A stretch of DNA of 64,000 bases from Nostoc sp. LEGE 06077 (GCF_015207705.1 NZ_JADEWI010000006.1:62001-126000); one strand, 5' to 3'; positions 49,996 through 59,252 are shown, counted from the stretch's first letter. Numbers and translations are program-made. The notes: generated by a model from the letters alone, not told the origin.

Positions 49996-51087
49996 ATGAA
50001 ACACCCCGTTCTAATCCCAACCCTCTTAATGAGTGCAATCTTCACAACAGCGGCATTTGCGCCCGACCAAACACCCGCCTCGCGTAATATCGCCCAAGCA
50101 TCCGTACAGCAGTCTGCTGTGGTCGAGGGGGCGGACAACTTCTATAAGAGCGATAAAGTAACTATGCAAAAGGTTACGTTCAAAAACCAATACAACATGA
50201 AGGTTGCGGGGAATCTCTTCATTCCCAAAACCTTGAATCAGAACGCTAAGAATCCGGCAATCATTGTCGGACACCCAATGGGCGCAGTCAAAGAACAAAG
50301 CGCAAATCTGTATGCCCAAAAACTGGCTGAACAAGGGTTCGTCACTTTGTCCCTCGATTTGTCATTTTGGGGCGAGAGTGAGGGGCAGCCCCGCAACGTT
50401 GTTTCGCCGGATATTTATGCCGACGATTTCAGTGCTGCGGTCGATTTTCTGAGTACCCAGTCATTCGTTGACAGGGAGCGGATCGGCGTTCTTGGAATTT
50501 GCGGTAGCAGGAGCTTTGCCATCAGTGCCGCCAAGATCGATCCGCGCCTGAAGGCCATTGCGACGGTCAGCATGTATGACATGGGTGCAGCCAACCGTAA
50601 CGGGCTGAGGCATTCTACGACCCTCGAACAGAGAAAGAAAGTCATTGCAGAAGCGGCTGAACAACGCTATGCGGAGTTCACGGGCGGCGAGACCAAATAC
50701 ACAAGCGGAACCGTGCATGAACTGAACGAGAACTCCACCGCTATTGAGCGTGAATTTTACGATTTCTACCGCACTCCCAGAGGCGAGTACACCCCCAAAG
50801 GTTCGTCGCCGAAATTGACAACCCACCCGACGCTTACCAGCAACGTTAAATTCATGAACTTCTACCCGTTCAACGATATTGAGACGATTTCACCTCGTCC
50901 TATGCTGTTCATCACGGGGGCAGATGCACATTCCAGGGAGTTCAGCGAAGATGCCTACAAACGCGCAGCCGAGCCAAAGGAACTCCACATCGTGCCGAAT
51001 GCGGGCCATGTCGATTTGTACGATCGGGTGAACCTGATCCCGTGGGACAAGCTTCAGTCCTTTTTTAATCAACATCTCAGTCGGTGA
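49996..51087 (+). CDS. secreted alpha/beta hydrolase, dienelactone-hydrolase-like, 363 aa
   Basis: A signal peptide (MKHPVLIPTLLMSAIFTTAA) precedes an alpha/beta hydrolase: NPAIIVGHPMGAVKE (oxyanion region), RIGVLGICGSRSFAI (nucleophile elbow) and PNAGHVDLYD (catalytic His). The elbow reads GICGS, suggesting Cys instead of the common Ser, as in dienelactone hydrolases. It ends where the dehydrogenase operon continues. Substrate unknown. Confidence 0.7.
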   Translation: MKHPVLIPTLLMSAIFTTAAFAPDQTPASRNIAQASVQQSAVVEGADNFYKSDKVTMQKVTFKNQYNMKVAGNLFIPKTLNQNAKNPAIIVGHPMGAVKEQSANLYAQKLAEQGFVTLSLDLSFWGESEGQPRNVVSPDIYADDFSAAVDFLSTQSFVDRERIGVLGICGSRSFAISAAKIDPRLKAIATVSMYDMGAANRNGLRHSTTLEQRKKVIAEAAEQRYAEFTGGETKYTSGTVHELNENSTAIEREFYDFYRTPRGEYTPKGSSPKLTTHPTLTSNVKFMNFYPFNDIETISPRPMLFITGADAHSREFSEDAYKRAAEPKELHIVPNAGHVDLYDRVNLIPWDKLQSFFNQHLSR

Positions 51088-51110
51088 GCGAGCAATTGAC
51101 AGGAGAAAAT

Positions 51111-51887
51111 ATGCTACCTAACTCGAATGGAAACTACACAGGCAAGGTGGCCTTTATCACCGGAGCAGCGAGCGGCATTGGCCGTGCCACAGCGCTGGCG
51201 TTTGCCCGTGAAGGCGCGGCGGTGGTGGTTGCCGACGTTTCAGAACAGGGCAATCAAGAAACGGCACACATAATCAAAGAACTCGGCGGGCAGGCAATCG
51301 CTGTCCGGTGCGACGTAACACGGGCCGAGGACGTGAAGACAGCCCTAGCCAAGACCATTGAGGCTTTCGGGCGGCTGGACTTCGCCTTCAATAATGCGGG
51401 CATCGAGCCAAGAAAGCCAGCTCCCACCGCAGAGTACGAGGAGGAAGAGTGGAACCAGATCATCGACATCAACCTCCGCGGCGTTTTCCTGTGCATGAAA
51501 CATGAAATCCCTCTGATCCTCAAGCAGGGAGGCGGCGCGATCGTTAACACGTCATCGGGCGCGGGAGTTATCGGCATCAAAGGCAGCCCTGCATACACCG
51601 CCGCGAAGCATGGTGTGATCGGTCTCACGCGATCGGCGGCCCTCGACTACGCCGCGCAGAACATCCGCATCAACGTCGTCTGTCCCGGCTACATCGACAC
51701 TCCGATGATGGGTCGCTTCACTGGCGGTACGGACGAAGGGCGGGCGAAGGTAATTGCCCAGGAGCCAGTCGGACGGATGGGTAAGCCTGAGGAGATCGCC
51801 GCAGCCGTCGTCTGGCTATGTTCGGACGCAGCAGGCTTTGTCATTGGACACGCTATGGTCATTGACGGCGGCCAAACGGTGCAGTAA
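51111..51887 (+). CDS. short-chain dehydrogenase/reductase, 258 aa
   Basis: FITGAASGIGRATA (cofactor loop), NNAG, SSGAG with the catalytic Ser, and YTAAKHG (Tyr and Lys) show a complete SDR. The VADVS end after the second strand suggests NAD(H) use. RBS AGGAG precedes ATG 51111, so this start is chosen over the frame beginning at 51084. Higher GC than the plasmid backbone. Confidence 0.8.
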   Translation: MLPNSNGNYTGKVAFITGAASGIGRATALAFAREGAAVVVADVSEQGNQETAHIIKELGGQAIAVRCDVTRAEDVKTALAKTIEAFGRLDFAFNNAGIEPRKPAPTAEYEEEEWNQIIDINLRGVFLCMKHEIPLILKQGGGAIVNTSSGAGVIGIKGSPAYTAAKHGVIGLTRSAALDYAAQNIRINVVCPGYIDTPMMGRFTGGTDEGRAKVIAQEPVGRMGKPEEIAAAVVWLCSDAAGFVIGHAMVIDGGQTVQ

Positions 51888-51929
51888 TGGTCGGTGCAAA
51901 AGAATCTACTCAACAAAAAGAGGAATAAG

Positions 51930-52673
51930 ATGATTAAAGACAAAGTTGTGATTATTACTGGCGCATCATCAGGGATTGGTGAAGCAAGTGCGAAATTGCT
52001 TGCCAGCAAAGGTGCTAAGGTCGTATTAGGTGCGCGACGCGAGCAGCAATTGAGACAATTAGTTGATGAAATTCAAAAAGCGGGCGGGCAAGCAGTTTAT
52101 CAAGTGATGGATGTGGTTAACCCATCGGATAACGCTGCGATCGTCAAGCTTGCCAAGGAAGCATTTGGAGGCATTGATGTTATTTTCTTGAACGCTGGCA
52201 TCATGCCCACTTCTCCACTTTCTGCATTGAAAACGGATGAATGGAATCAAACAGTTGATGTCAATATTAAGGGTGTACTAAATGGGATCGCTGCTGTGTT
52301 ACCAACGTTTATTAGCCAAAAGTCTGGGCATATTATCGCAACTTCATCGGTGGCTGGATTAAAAGCTTATCCAGGTGGTGCGGTGTATGGTGGGACGAAA
52401 TGGTTCGTGCGCGATTTCATGGAAGTTCTACGCATGGAGTCTGCTCAAGAGGGGACTAACATTCGGACTGCGACAATTTATCCTGCTGCAATTAACACTG
52501 AGTTGTTAGGTCAGATTGCTGACCAAGATGCGGCTGAAGCAATGACAAAGTTGTATGAGCAATATGGCATCTCACCAGATCGAGTCGCCAATGTTGTGGC
52601 GTTTGCAATTGAACAGCCAGAAGACACAAACGTGAATGAATTTACAATTGGACCAACCACGCAGCCTTGGTAA
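51930..52673 (+). CDS. short-chain dehydrogenase/reductase, 247 aa
   Basis: IITGASSGIGEASA, NAG (in LNAGIMP), the ATSSVAG stretch and YGGTKW (Tyr and Lys) form a complete SDR. Sequences of this type usually have NADPH preference (GARREQQ after strand 2). AGAGGA precedes ATG 51930. It is lower in GC than the first dehydrogenase and may have a separate origin. Confidence 0.8.
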   Translation: MIKDKVVIITGASSGIGEASAKLLASKGAKVVLGARREQQLRQLVDEIQKAGGQAVYQVMDVVNPSDNAAIVKLAKEAFGGIDVIFLNAGIMPTSPLSALKTDEWNQTVDVNIKGVLNGIAAVLPTFISQKSGHIIATSSVAGLKAYPGGAVYGGTKWFVRDFMEVLRMESAQEGTNIRTATIYPAAINTELLGQIADQDAAEAMTKLYEQYGISPDRVANVVAFAIEQPEDTNVNEFTIGPTTQPW

Positions 52674-52741
52674 GAATAGTGCGGTTGTTTAGACTCTCGT
52701 GCGATCGCGTCCTCGCTCCCTTTGCGTTTTCCGATGCTACC

Positions 52742-52769
52742 TGTGAATTCTGCCATAAAGGAATTCACA
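52742..52769. terminator. possible hairpin after the dehydrogenase
   Basis: TGTGAATTC and GAATTCACA (9 bp) enclose a 10-nt loop. There is no T-run, so it may or may not be a terminator for the dehydrogenase operon. Confidence 0.35.
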
Positions 52770-52893
52770 CCGCCTGCGTACATGGTGGTTTTTGGGGAAC
52801 TATAAATGATGGTGAACTGTTGTCAGCATTCGAGGGAAAGAAGCGATCGCGGCGGTGAAAGAGATGAGTTGACTTCTAGCCATCCATTACCTT

Positions 52894-53880
52894 TTACAAA
52901 GAGTTCTCCGAGACTTCACTACCTGACTGTAAAGAAATATCATCTTTGTTTTCTTCTTCTAGAAGTGCTTCAATTTGAGCAAAAAGCTTATTAATTTTTT
53001 TTAGCTTTTTCTCATCATTCCAAATTTTACTTTTTCTAAGTGCTTTGTATATTTTGTCAGCTTTTTCTTTTTGCTCTTGGTTATGAGATGATGGCTTACT
53101 TTCTGATTGTTGCTGAAGAATATTTCCTACTATAATCCTAATTTCAGATAATGATAAACCTTCTGCGATCGCTTTATTTAAAACTTCCTGCCTTTCATCA
53201 TCATTTTTTATCCGGTTGATTTCCTTAGCTTTTGTGTATTCAATTTTGCCTTTTTGCAATGCAGTTTGGATATCCAAATGGAGTTTGAGTAAAGGAAGAC
53301 GATTAGCTACAAACGACTGCCAAGTAATTTTTCCTAACTTCGAGAATACATCTTGTATGATTCGTCCTTCTTCACTAACCATAACGTTATGGTTAGAATT
53401 ACCTTTGCTTTCGTTATTCATCTCATAGAGCAGTTTGACCACTGTCTCTTGGTCAATATCGAGTTCTTCGGCTAGTAATTCGAGAATTCCGATAGTTTCC
53501 TCGTAAGCGTTGAGGTCTTCCCTTTGGAGGTTTTCAACTAAGCGGAGTTTACGAGCTTTTTTCTCGTCGCACTCAATAATGACTACGGGTATTTCCTCAA
53601 GTTTTACGATTTCACAAGCTTTGAGACGGCGTTCGCCAGCGACCAGCTCGTACTTGTCTTCCTGAATCTTTCTAACGACGATGGGTTCTAGTAACCCCAC
53701 TTCCTTAATGCTGTCAGCGAGTGATTTGAGTTTTATGGGGTCAAAATAGCGACGGGGCTGACTTGGCGGAAGGATAATTTTAGATAAGGGTAAAGTGGAA
53801 TCGGATAAAGATTTTTCTTCGTCATCTCCAAATAAATTATCCAGTCCGGTTAGTTTTTCTAGTTCACGTCTTTGGCTCAT
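52894..53880 (-). CDS. parB: ParB-family partition protein, 328 aa
   Basis: Standard ParB features: SQPRRYFDPIKLKSLADSI, VAGERRLKACE (GERR at 82-85) and LVENLQREDLNAYEE, then a helix-turn-helix-like central part, a helical linker and a Glu/Lys-rich C-terminal region (KADKIYKALRKSKIWNDEKK). It overlaps the 3' end of parA by 4 bp (ATGA), so it forms one operon. It acts as the centromere-binding partner of ParA. Confidence 0.85.
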   Translation of the reverse strand: MSQRRELEKLTGLDNLFGDDEEKSLSDSTLPLSKIILPPSQPRRYFDPIKLKSLADSIKEVGLLEPIVVRKIQEDKYELVAGERRLKACEIVKLEEIPVVIIECDEKKARKLRLVENLQREDLNAYEETIGILELLAEELDIDQETVVKLLYEMNNESKGNSNHNVMVSEEGRIIQDVFSKLGKITWQSFVANRLPLLKLHLDIQTALQKGKIEYTKAKEINRIKNDDERQEVLNKAIAEGLSLSEIRIIVGNILQQQSESKPSSHNQEQKEKADKIYKALRKSKIWNDEKKLKKINKLFAQIEALLEEENKDDISLQSGSEVSENSL

Positions 53881-54647
53881 AGTTGAATGATGTATTTTGT
53901 AATTTCTTCGAGTATGCTAACTGCGGGGTGGTTTTTTTTGTGGAGTGCAAGTGGTAGATGTGCCTGGGTTGCGTCAGGAAAAGCTGTTGATTTAGGAATG
54001 GGGGCAGTAACGTGTATCCGTCCTTCAACCTGTTGTTTAATTTCTTCCAGTATTCCTGTGTCTTGAAGATTACGATTATCGTATTTGGTTGGAATTATAC
54101 AAGCAATTTGTAATTTCTGGTGTCCTCCTTTTTTGAGCCGGGCAATTGTTTCTAGCAGTTGGTTGGTGCCAAGATAGCACTTATATTGCGTTTCAACAGG
54201 AATAATAACGTGTGAAGCAGCGACTAAGCTCATAATGCTTAGAATTCCTAGAGAAGGCGGACAATCAATCAAAATATAATCATACTGGTCAAGTACATTT
54301 GAAAGCGCAAATTTGAGCCGTTGGCGGTTGTCGATGGTCAGGTCATGGAAAATTTTTTGCTCCGTACCTGCCAATTGGATATTTGTAGGCACAAGGTGCA
54401 TCCCGTAAATGGGTTTTTCCCATATATACAGGGGAGTTTCTTCAGCGATCGCACCATAAATAGTTTGTTCAGTTTGCAGCTTGACTTCCCCTAATCCCAT
54501 AAAAGCTGTTAGCGATGCTTGTGGGTCCATATCCACAAGCAGTACACGGTGTTTTTTAGCAAGATGGTATCCAAGATTGTGTGTAATAGTCGTCTTAGCT
54601 GCACCACCTGACTGATTGAAAGTGGCAATTATTTTGGTTGATGACAT
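53877..54647 (-). CDS. parA: ParA-family partition ATPase, 256 aa
   Basis: The N-terminus reads FNQSGGAAKTTITHNL, an altered Walker A in which the usual Lys before GG is Ser and the G before K is Ala. The VLLVDMDPQASLT and IDCPPSLGILSIMSLVAA motifs are typical. It is followed by ParB in the same operon. This is a second partition system in addition to ParRM. Confidence 0.85.
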   Translation of the reverse strand: MSSTKIIATFNQSGGAAKTTITHNLGYHLAKKHRVLLVDMDPQASLTAFMGLGEVKLQTEQTIYGAIAEETPLYIWEKPIYGMHLVPTNIQLAGTEQKIFHDLTIDNRQRLKFALSNVLDQYDYILIDCPPSLGILSIMSLVAASHVIIPVETQYKCYLGTNQLLETIARLKKGGHQKLQIACIIPTKYDNRNLQDTGILEEIKQQVEGRIHVTAPIPKSTAFPDATQAHLPLALHKKNHPAVSILEEITKYIIQL

Positions 54648-54720
54648 ATATTAATGAAGCGATTTTGTGAACCCATGTCAGCGATTCTACCAAACAGTGG
54701 ATTTTTATTTTGGATTTTTG

Positions 54721-54769
54721 AAAAAAAATAACGCTAGTTCAAACCAGTAAACCTGTCTGGACTAGCATT
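54721..54769 (-). terminator. intrinsic terminator after the SSB-like genes
   Basis: GCTAGTTCAAACCAG (54733-54747) and CTGTCTGGACTAGC (54753-54766) form a long stem with G-U pairs and a bulge. On the minus strand it is followed by TTATTTTTTTT. It ends the transcript of the gene 54786-55205. Confidence 0.75.
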
Positions 54770-54785
54770 ATTCAGTTAATTGGTT

Positions 54786-55205
54786 CTAAAATGGAGGTTC
54801 TTCATCTAGGTCTTCATTTGTCGAAGTAACGTTATCTTCGAGTAGTTCCTTGGCAAAATCAGGAGTTTCAGGCGAGTGAGAGTTTTTGCTAACTTGGGTG
54901 AGTTCGTTAATCGGTTGTGCTGAGATAAAGTTTCTAATTACGAATGTGGCAATCTTTTCTTTGTACTCACCCCTGTTATCTACTACTAAATCAAGATATC
55001 CTTCTGCTGTACCATGTACGCCTTCCCCCTGTTCGTTGATGACGACAGCAGGTGCGCCTTTGGAACGGAATGGTATCTCGTCAGTAACGACTCCTTCCTT
55101 GGAACGGTAGTAGAACTCAGCAATTCCAAAAGCAATCAAGGAACCTTCTTTGTCGTGGGTTGTGTTCACTGATTTAAGATTAATAGTTGCAGTATTATGA
55201 ATCAT
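54786..55205 (-). CDS. SSB-like protein with canonical acidic C-terminus, 139 aa
   Basis: The N-terminus (residues 1-90) is a strand-rich OB-like fold (IAFGIAEFYYRSKEGVVTDE, GYLDLVVDNRG). The C-terminal tail is disordered and ends EDLDEEPPF, which matches the SSB tail that recruits replication proteins. Not a standard SSB sequence, but clearly related in design. Lies downstream of the standard SSB gene. Confidence 0.5.
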   Translation of the reverse strand: MIHNTATINLKSVNTTHDKEGSLIAFGIAEFYYRSKEGVVTDEIPFRSKGAPAVVINEQGEGVHGTAEGYLDLVVDNRGEYKEKIATFVIRNFISAQPINELTQVSKNSHSPETPDFAKELLEDNVTSTNEDLDEEPPF

Positions 55206-55239
55206 GGTCGTTTAATTTGTAGATTGATTAGATAGTTAA

Positions 55240-55267
55240 TCGCCTATGATTTACACTGTATAGGCGA
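55240..55267 (-). terminator. hairpin between the two SSB-like genes
   Basis: TCGCCTA (55240-55246) and TAGGCGA (55261-55267) form a 7-bp stem. It may lower expression of the second gene or cause partial termination. Confidence 0.45.
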
Positions 55268-55278
55268 CTTGTAATTTT

Positions 55279-55662
55279 CTAGAAATTTGCGTTAGCTACA
55301 GCCTGTGTTTCGTTTGTTACAGAAGTAGATGTAGATTCTTCCTTACGGGGTGAACCTAATAATTCGATGGCGTTGATTGTGATTACAGGTTTTTGCCGCA
55401 TAGTGCCAGAATTTTTATCAGCCCAACGATCAAATCCAAACTCACCAGTAATTGCAATCTGAGTTCCTTTACGAACGTAATTTCCAATCACTTCTGCTTG
55501 ATTTCCCCAAGCGACTAAATCAAACCAAAGGGCTTGTTCACTTCTGTAGGGCGGTCTTACTGCAATAGAGATTGAAGCTTTAACTGCTCCCGACTCGAAA
55601 TATTTTAGGTCAGGTTCTTGTCCACATCTGCCAACTAGCATGACTTTGTTGATATAGTTCAT
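55279..55662 (-). CDS. ssb: single-stranded DNA-binding protein, 127 aa
   Basis: MNYINKVMLVGRCGQEPDLK, then FDLVAWGNQAEVIGNYVRKG and ITGEFGFDRWADKNSG, define the SSB OB-fold in the cyanobacterial style. The C-terminal tail ends in NANF and lacks the usual acidic DDDIPF tip, which its downstream neighbour has. It likely coats single-stranded DNA during plasmid replication or transfer. Confidence 0.85.
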   Translation of the reverse strand: MNYINKVMLVGRCGQEPDLKYFESGAVKASISIAVRPPYRSEQALWFDLVAWGNQAEVIGNYVRKGTQIAITGEFGFDRWADKNSGTMRQKPVITINAIELLGSPRKEESTSTSVTNETQAVANANF

Positions 55663-55691
55663 AACGCGAGAATTGATATATTTCTCTTATT

Positions 55692-55706
55692 GCTGCGTCA
55701 GCATTA
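55692..55706 (-). promoter_or_regulatory. 15-bp motif shared upstream of ssb and the 147-aa gene
   Basis: GCTGCGTCAGCATTA occurs here and at 46492-46506, in both cases 30-45 bp upstream of the minus-strand ATG. It contains a GCTG/CAGC dyad. A shared operator or promoter element is likely. Confidence 0.45.
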
Positions 55707-55897
55707 GTTCTTTTAGGATTTATTATTTTGACGAATTGTTTTATTTAAAGCACACTTTTTGCTTCATACTTATGAGTTATTTTTTATTCCTGTTTCTCAT
55801 AGCATTGTGGTTTTTACTAAGGAACGACAATTTATCCTGTGCTATGGTGGGATCGCAAATATTGTGGTATGTATCTAAAAATTATAAGTAATGAATT

Positions 55898-57073
55898 ATG
55901 CTTGAATATCTTCTCCTAAAGCGAGTAAGTATTTGTAAGCTGATGCTCTTGGCTTTGATGTGGATACAGTTCGATGAAGACAGCCAAAATCAGCTAACTC
56001 CTGACTACTCTTCACCTTTGCAAGTAGAAAATCTTACGTGGTTAGGAGAAACATCTGTTGGAGAAGAGGTTGAGCATTTTTGTGATGTTTCCAATACCGC
56101 TAGGATAGGCGTTTGGAGAGAAATTCTAGAACTGAAGTTAGTAGATTTAATTGCTGATTTACCGACTTGTTTGCATGATGCTTCATGGTTTGCTCTACTG
56201 GCAATTACTATGATGTTGGTGGATAAGGAATTAGAGGGTATATGCGTACACCCACAAGATGAGTTTTTTGCCCGGACTATTGCGCTTGAAAGTTTAGCTG
56301 ATTTGGGTGATTCTTACTTAGCTAAAGGACATCCTTATTTAGATTTTCCTTTATCATTAGAAGACGCTAAATCATTACTGCCAGTTCATAGAAAGCAGGA
56401 GCTAGAAATCGAGTTAGAGAAATTTCTTATTGATACTTATGAAGACGATTTTGATGATGAGGCACCGGATATTTGTGAGTTTTCATCCATCTACTTGCAA
56501 GATATTGTAAAAGAGTTTTTTGTTGAATCTGACTGGCAGGGTGATATCAATCAAGAGGCTGTTGCACAGCTTCAAGAAAAGTATGGTTCACAGTATTCAG
56601 AAGGTGCGTTCTCTCCTGAAACTAAGGAACACGAATGTTGGGGTAAAACGCTTGTTTTTCTAAAACAGTTTATAGGTCTGGATTCTAGTTTTATCGAAAG
56701 CCAAAGCGATTTATTCCTTGATCAATCTCAAGCAGCTGATTTACCTGATTATTTCTGTATCAAGTCTCATTTAGAACGTTGGCAAGACCGAACAGTAATT
56801 TTATCCCGGTTGGTTCATACTTTAGTTTATTTTTTGGTGGCAGGACAAAATTATCGTCCCAGTCATATACAAGATTTGATGAATATTCCAGCTTCTTCAC
56901 GGGCTATATCCAGCCTACAAGCTTGTTTAGGTGTAGCTGCTTACAGAAGTGGTTATTACATGGCTGCTTCAAATATTCCCGAATCAGAAATTGGGCGGAA
57001 CTGGTTGCTACAAAAAGCTTTCCCTAACCTGCTTGAGTTTTATCAAACAGGTCGTTTGAATGGAAAACAATAA
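55898..57073 (+). CDS. hypothetical protein, 391 aa
   Basis: No known domain. It looks globular, with an acidic region (residues 165-200) and a C-terminal helical part (ASSRAISSLQACLGVAAYRS, PNLLEFYQTGRL). An alternative start further downstream is possible since the first 25 residues are hydrophobic. Divergent from ssb. A helical, repeat-like scaffold is possible. Confidence 0.5.
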   Translation: MLEYLLLKRVSICKLMLLALMWIQFDEDSQNQLTPDYSSPLQVENLTWLGETSVGEEVEHFCDVSNTARIGVWREILELKLVDLIADLPTCLHDASWFALLAITMMLVDKELEGICVHPQDEFFARTIALESLADLGDSYLAKGHPYLDFPLSLEDAKSLLPVHRKQELEIELEKFLIDTYEDDFDDEAPDICEFSSIYLQDIVKEFFVESDWQGDINQEAVAQLQEKYGSQYSEGAFSPETKEHECWGKTLVFLKQFIGLDSSFIESQSDLFLDQSQAADLPDYFCIKSHLERWQDRTVILSRLVHTLVYFLVAGQNYRPSHIQDLMNIPASSRAISSLQACLGVAAYRSGYYMAASNIPESEIGRNWLLQKAFPNLLEFYQTGRLNGKQ

Positions 57074-57115
57074 TTAATATTCTGCTGTTGGGTTAATAAA
57101 GACAAATTTATTTTT

Positions 57116-57796
57116 ATGAAAAAATATTTATTTATAGGATTATTCTTACTGGTTGGATGTTCATCTCCAGAAAAAGAAAATAAAGTTTCAGCTATAGAAT
57201 CAAATCCTTCTCCTACGCCTTCATTATCCTCAACTAATGTTAATAATGCTACGCCGTCACTAAATTCAGAAGTGTTACCTGATTTATCGAATAAAGAGAA
57301 GCTTGGAGAAGTTAGTGCAGAGAACGACTTAATTGACTCGTTTTATTTTGATGGTAATGGTGTAAAAGTGAGTTTGACTGTAGCGGCTGATAAAGCTTGT
57401 TTTATCTACGTGCGGCGTAGTACTCCAGACCGAGTTGGTGAGGTTGAAATTGAGTCACTACAGCGCGAAAAGTTAGGTCTATGGCGTTCGTATAATACTC
57501 AGCGTCTTCTAACTCAACCTGCTGGCAATAGACTAAGCGTTTATTCATCAAGTGAGGAACTTTCTTCTACTTATGAAAATCCTGCCATATCACCAGAAAT
57601 TCTTGTAGCAGTAAAAGAATTGAAGGAGCGTGAAAAATCATTTAAATTACTTTTGCGTCAGGACTTGGGGGCAAGTGATTCAGCAAGACGAATTTATGTC
57701 AATCAGTGTCAAAATTTAGGCAATTTTTATTACAAGGAAGAACTTCCTCCTCTCACGGACAAAGCTACGGTGTACACACAAGTCCAAGTAAAGTAA
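57116..57796 (+). pseudogene. lipoprotein gene truncated at the C-terminus by an IS insertion
   Basis: The LFLLVGC lipobox marks a lipoprotein with a Ser/Pro linker and a periplasmic domain with strands (DKACFIYVRRSTPDRVGEVE). The IS4-type element entered after LPPLTDK (nt 57763). Without it the frame would continue ERKEFGRSVEKSTNN and stop (59262-59309). Now the protein ends in 10 IS-derived residues (ATVYTQVQVK). Function may be retained since only about 15 native residues are lost. Confidence 0.8.
57755..57763 (+). repeat. 9-bp target site duplication, left copy
   Basis: ACGGACAAA is repeated at 59253-59261, flanking the IS element. A 9-bp duplication is typical of IS4/IS50-type transposition. 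Confidence 0.9.
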
Positions 57797-59252
57797 TAAG
57801 AGCAGGAGTTGTGGGGAGAAAAAGGCAGTGGAAAATCCAATCAGAATACACGCGCAAGCAGTAGGGGGAAAAGCATTTGGAGACCCGCGACTCTCTAAAA
57901 GGGGGCCGCATTGTACAAAGCAATGGGGAAACATCAATCAGTAAGTATTCGCCGAATAAGTAAAAATAGAGCCGAACAAATAGGATACTATCGGTTTTTG
58001 GAGAATGAGAATGTGACAGTAGGGGAATTAGTGCGAAGCCTATCAGACCACTGCGTATCTCATGTAGAAGGAAAGCATATATTAGCTATCAGTGATACCA
58101 GCGAAATTAACTTGCAGTCTCATGTAGGAAGATTGAAAGCCACCGGTCTAGGTGTAGTAGGAAACAACACAGATATAGGATTTTATATTCATCCGACACT
58201 AGTATTAGATGCAGCAAATGGATTTCCCTTGGGGATAAGTACAGTACAACTGTGGACTAGAGATATCAACCATCAAGATAAGCACGAACGAAACTATAGC
58301 CAATTGCCAATAGAGGAGAAAGAATCATACAAATGGCTGCGTTCGGCTGATGAAACTCAACGGTGCATCAGTGTTGGTGAAGCCAAAATGATTACCCATA
58401 TCGGCGACCGCGAAAGCGATATGTATGAGGAATTTGTGACAGTCGCAAATCAAGACAATCATGTATTGGTCAGAGCGCGCATTGACCGTCGCTTAGTGGG
58501 AAAGACTTCATCACTTTATACATACTTAAATCAACAGCCGAGCGAGGGGACTTACACAGTAGATGTCCCAGCAGATGCACGCATTAGTAGAACCGCAAGA
58601 GAGGCATTATTAATTGTTCGTCGTGCAATGGTGAAAATTCAACGTCCGGATAAATTGAATGGACAAGATTATCCCGCCAGTGTGACACTTTATGCCGTGG
58701 AAGCAGTGGAAGTCAACCCACCTCCAGGTCAAGCACCGATTCATTGGCGATTGCTCACCAGCCACCAAGTTGTTTGTTTAGAACAAGCTCTACAGGTGAT
58801 TCGATGGTACACATGGCGATGGCGAATTGAACAAATTTTTGCCACCCTCAAAACTGCTGGTTTAAATCTCGAAGCCACTCAGCTCGAATCGATTGCTGCT
58901 ATTCAACGACTGACTGTATTAGCTTTGTCCGTCGCCGTGCGAATTTTACAACTGATTCAGGGACGAGATAACCCTGATTTACCTGCAAATATTGCTTTTT
59001 CCCATGAGCAACAGCAATGCTTATCTATTCTTGCTCCTACCTTGGAAGGCAAAACTCGACTGCAACAAAATCCCTATCCCCCTGACTCTCTGGCTTGGGC
59101 TACTTGGATTATTACTCGACTTGGCGGTTGGTCTGGCTACAAGTCTCAAAAACCTCCCGGTATTACTACTTTGGTTCGCGGTCTTGAGCAATTTGAGTCT
59201 ACCTTTTTTGGCTGGAAACTCGCTCTGGGTCTACTTGTGTGTACACCGTAGC
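57764..59252 (+). mobile_element. IS4-family insertion sequence (Tn5/IS50-like), 1489 bp
   Basis: Perfect 20-bp terminal inverted repeats: GCTACGGTGTACACACAAGT at 57764-57783 and its reverse complement at 59233-59252. Flanked by 9-bp duplications. Encodes a transposase with a frameshift. The clean duplication indicates a recent insertion. Confidence 0.9.
57828..59251 (+). CDS. IS4-family transposase, split by a -1 frameshift at AAAAGGGGG
   Basis: The main frame (from about 57905) shows ISDTSEINL, HIGDRESDMYEEF and the YTWRWRIEQIFATLK motif (Tyr, Arg, Glu, Lys: YREK), the DDE signature of IS4. Upstream, a different frame from GTG 57828 encodes the N-terminal helix AQAVGGKAFGDPRLSKRG. Joining needs a -1 shift at 57897-57905 (AAAAGGGGG). 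Joined length is about 474 residues, the usual Tn5-like size. The shift may be programmed or a mutation. Confidence 0.8.
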
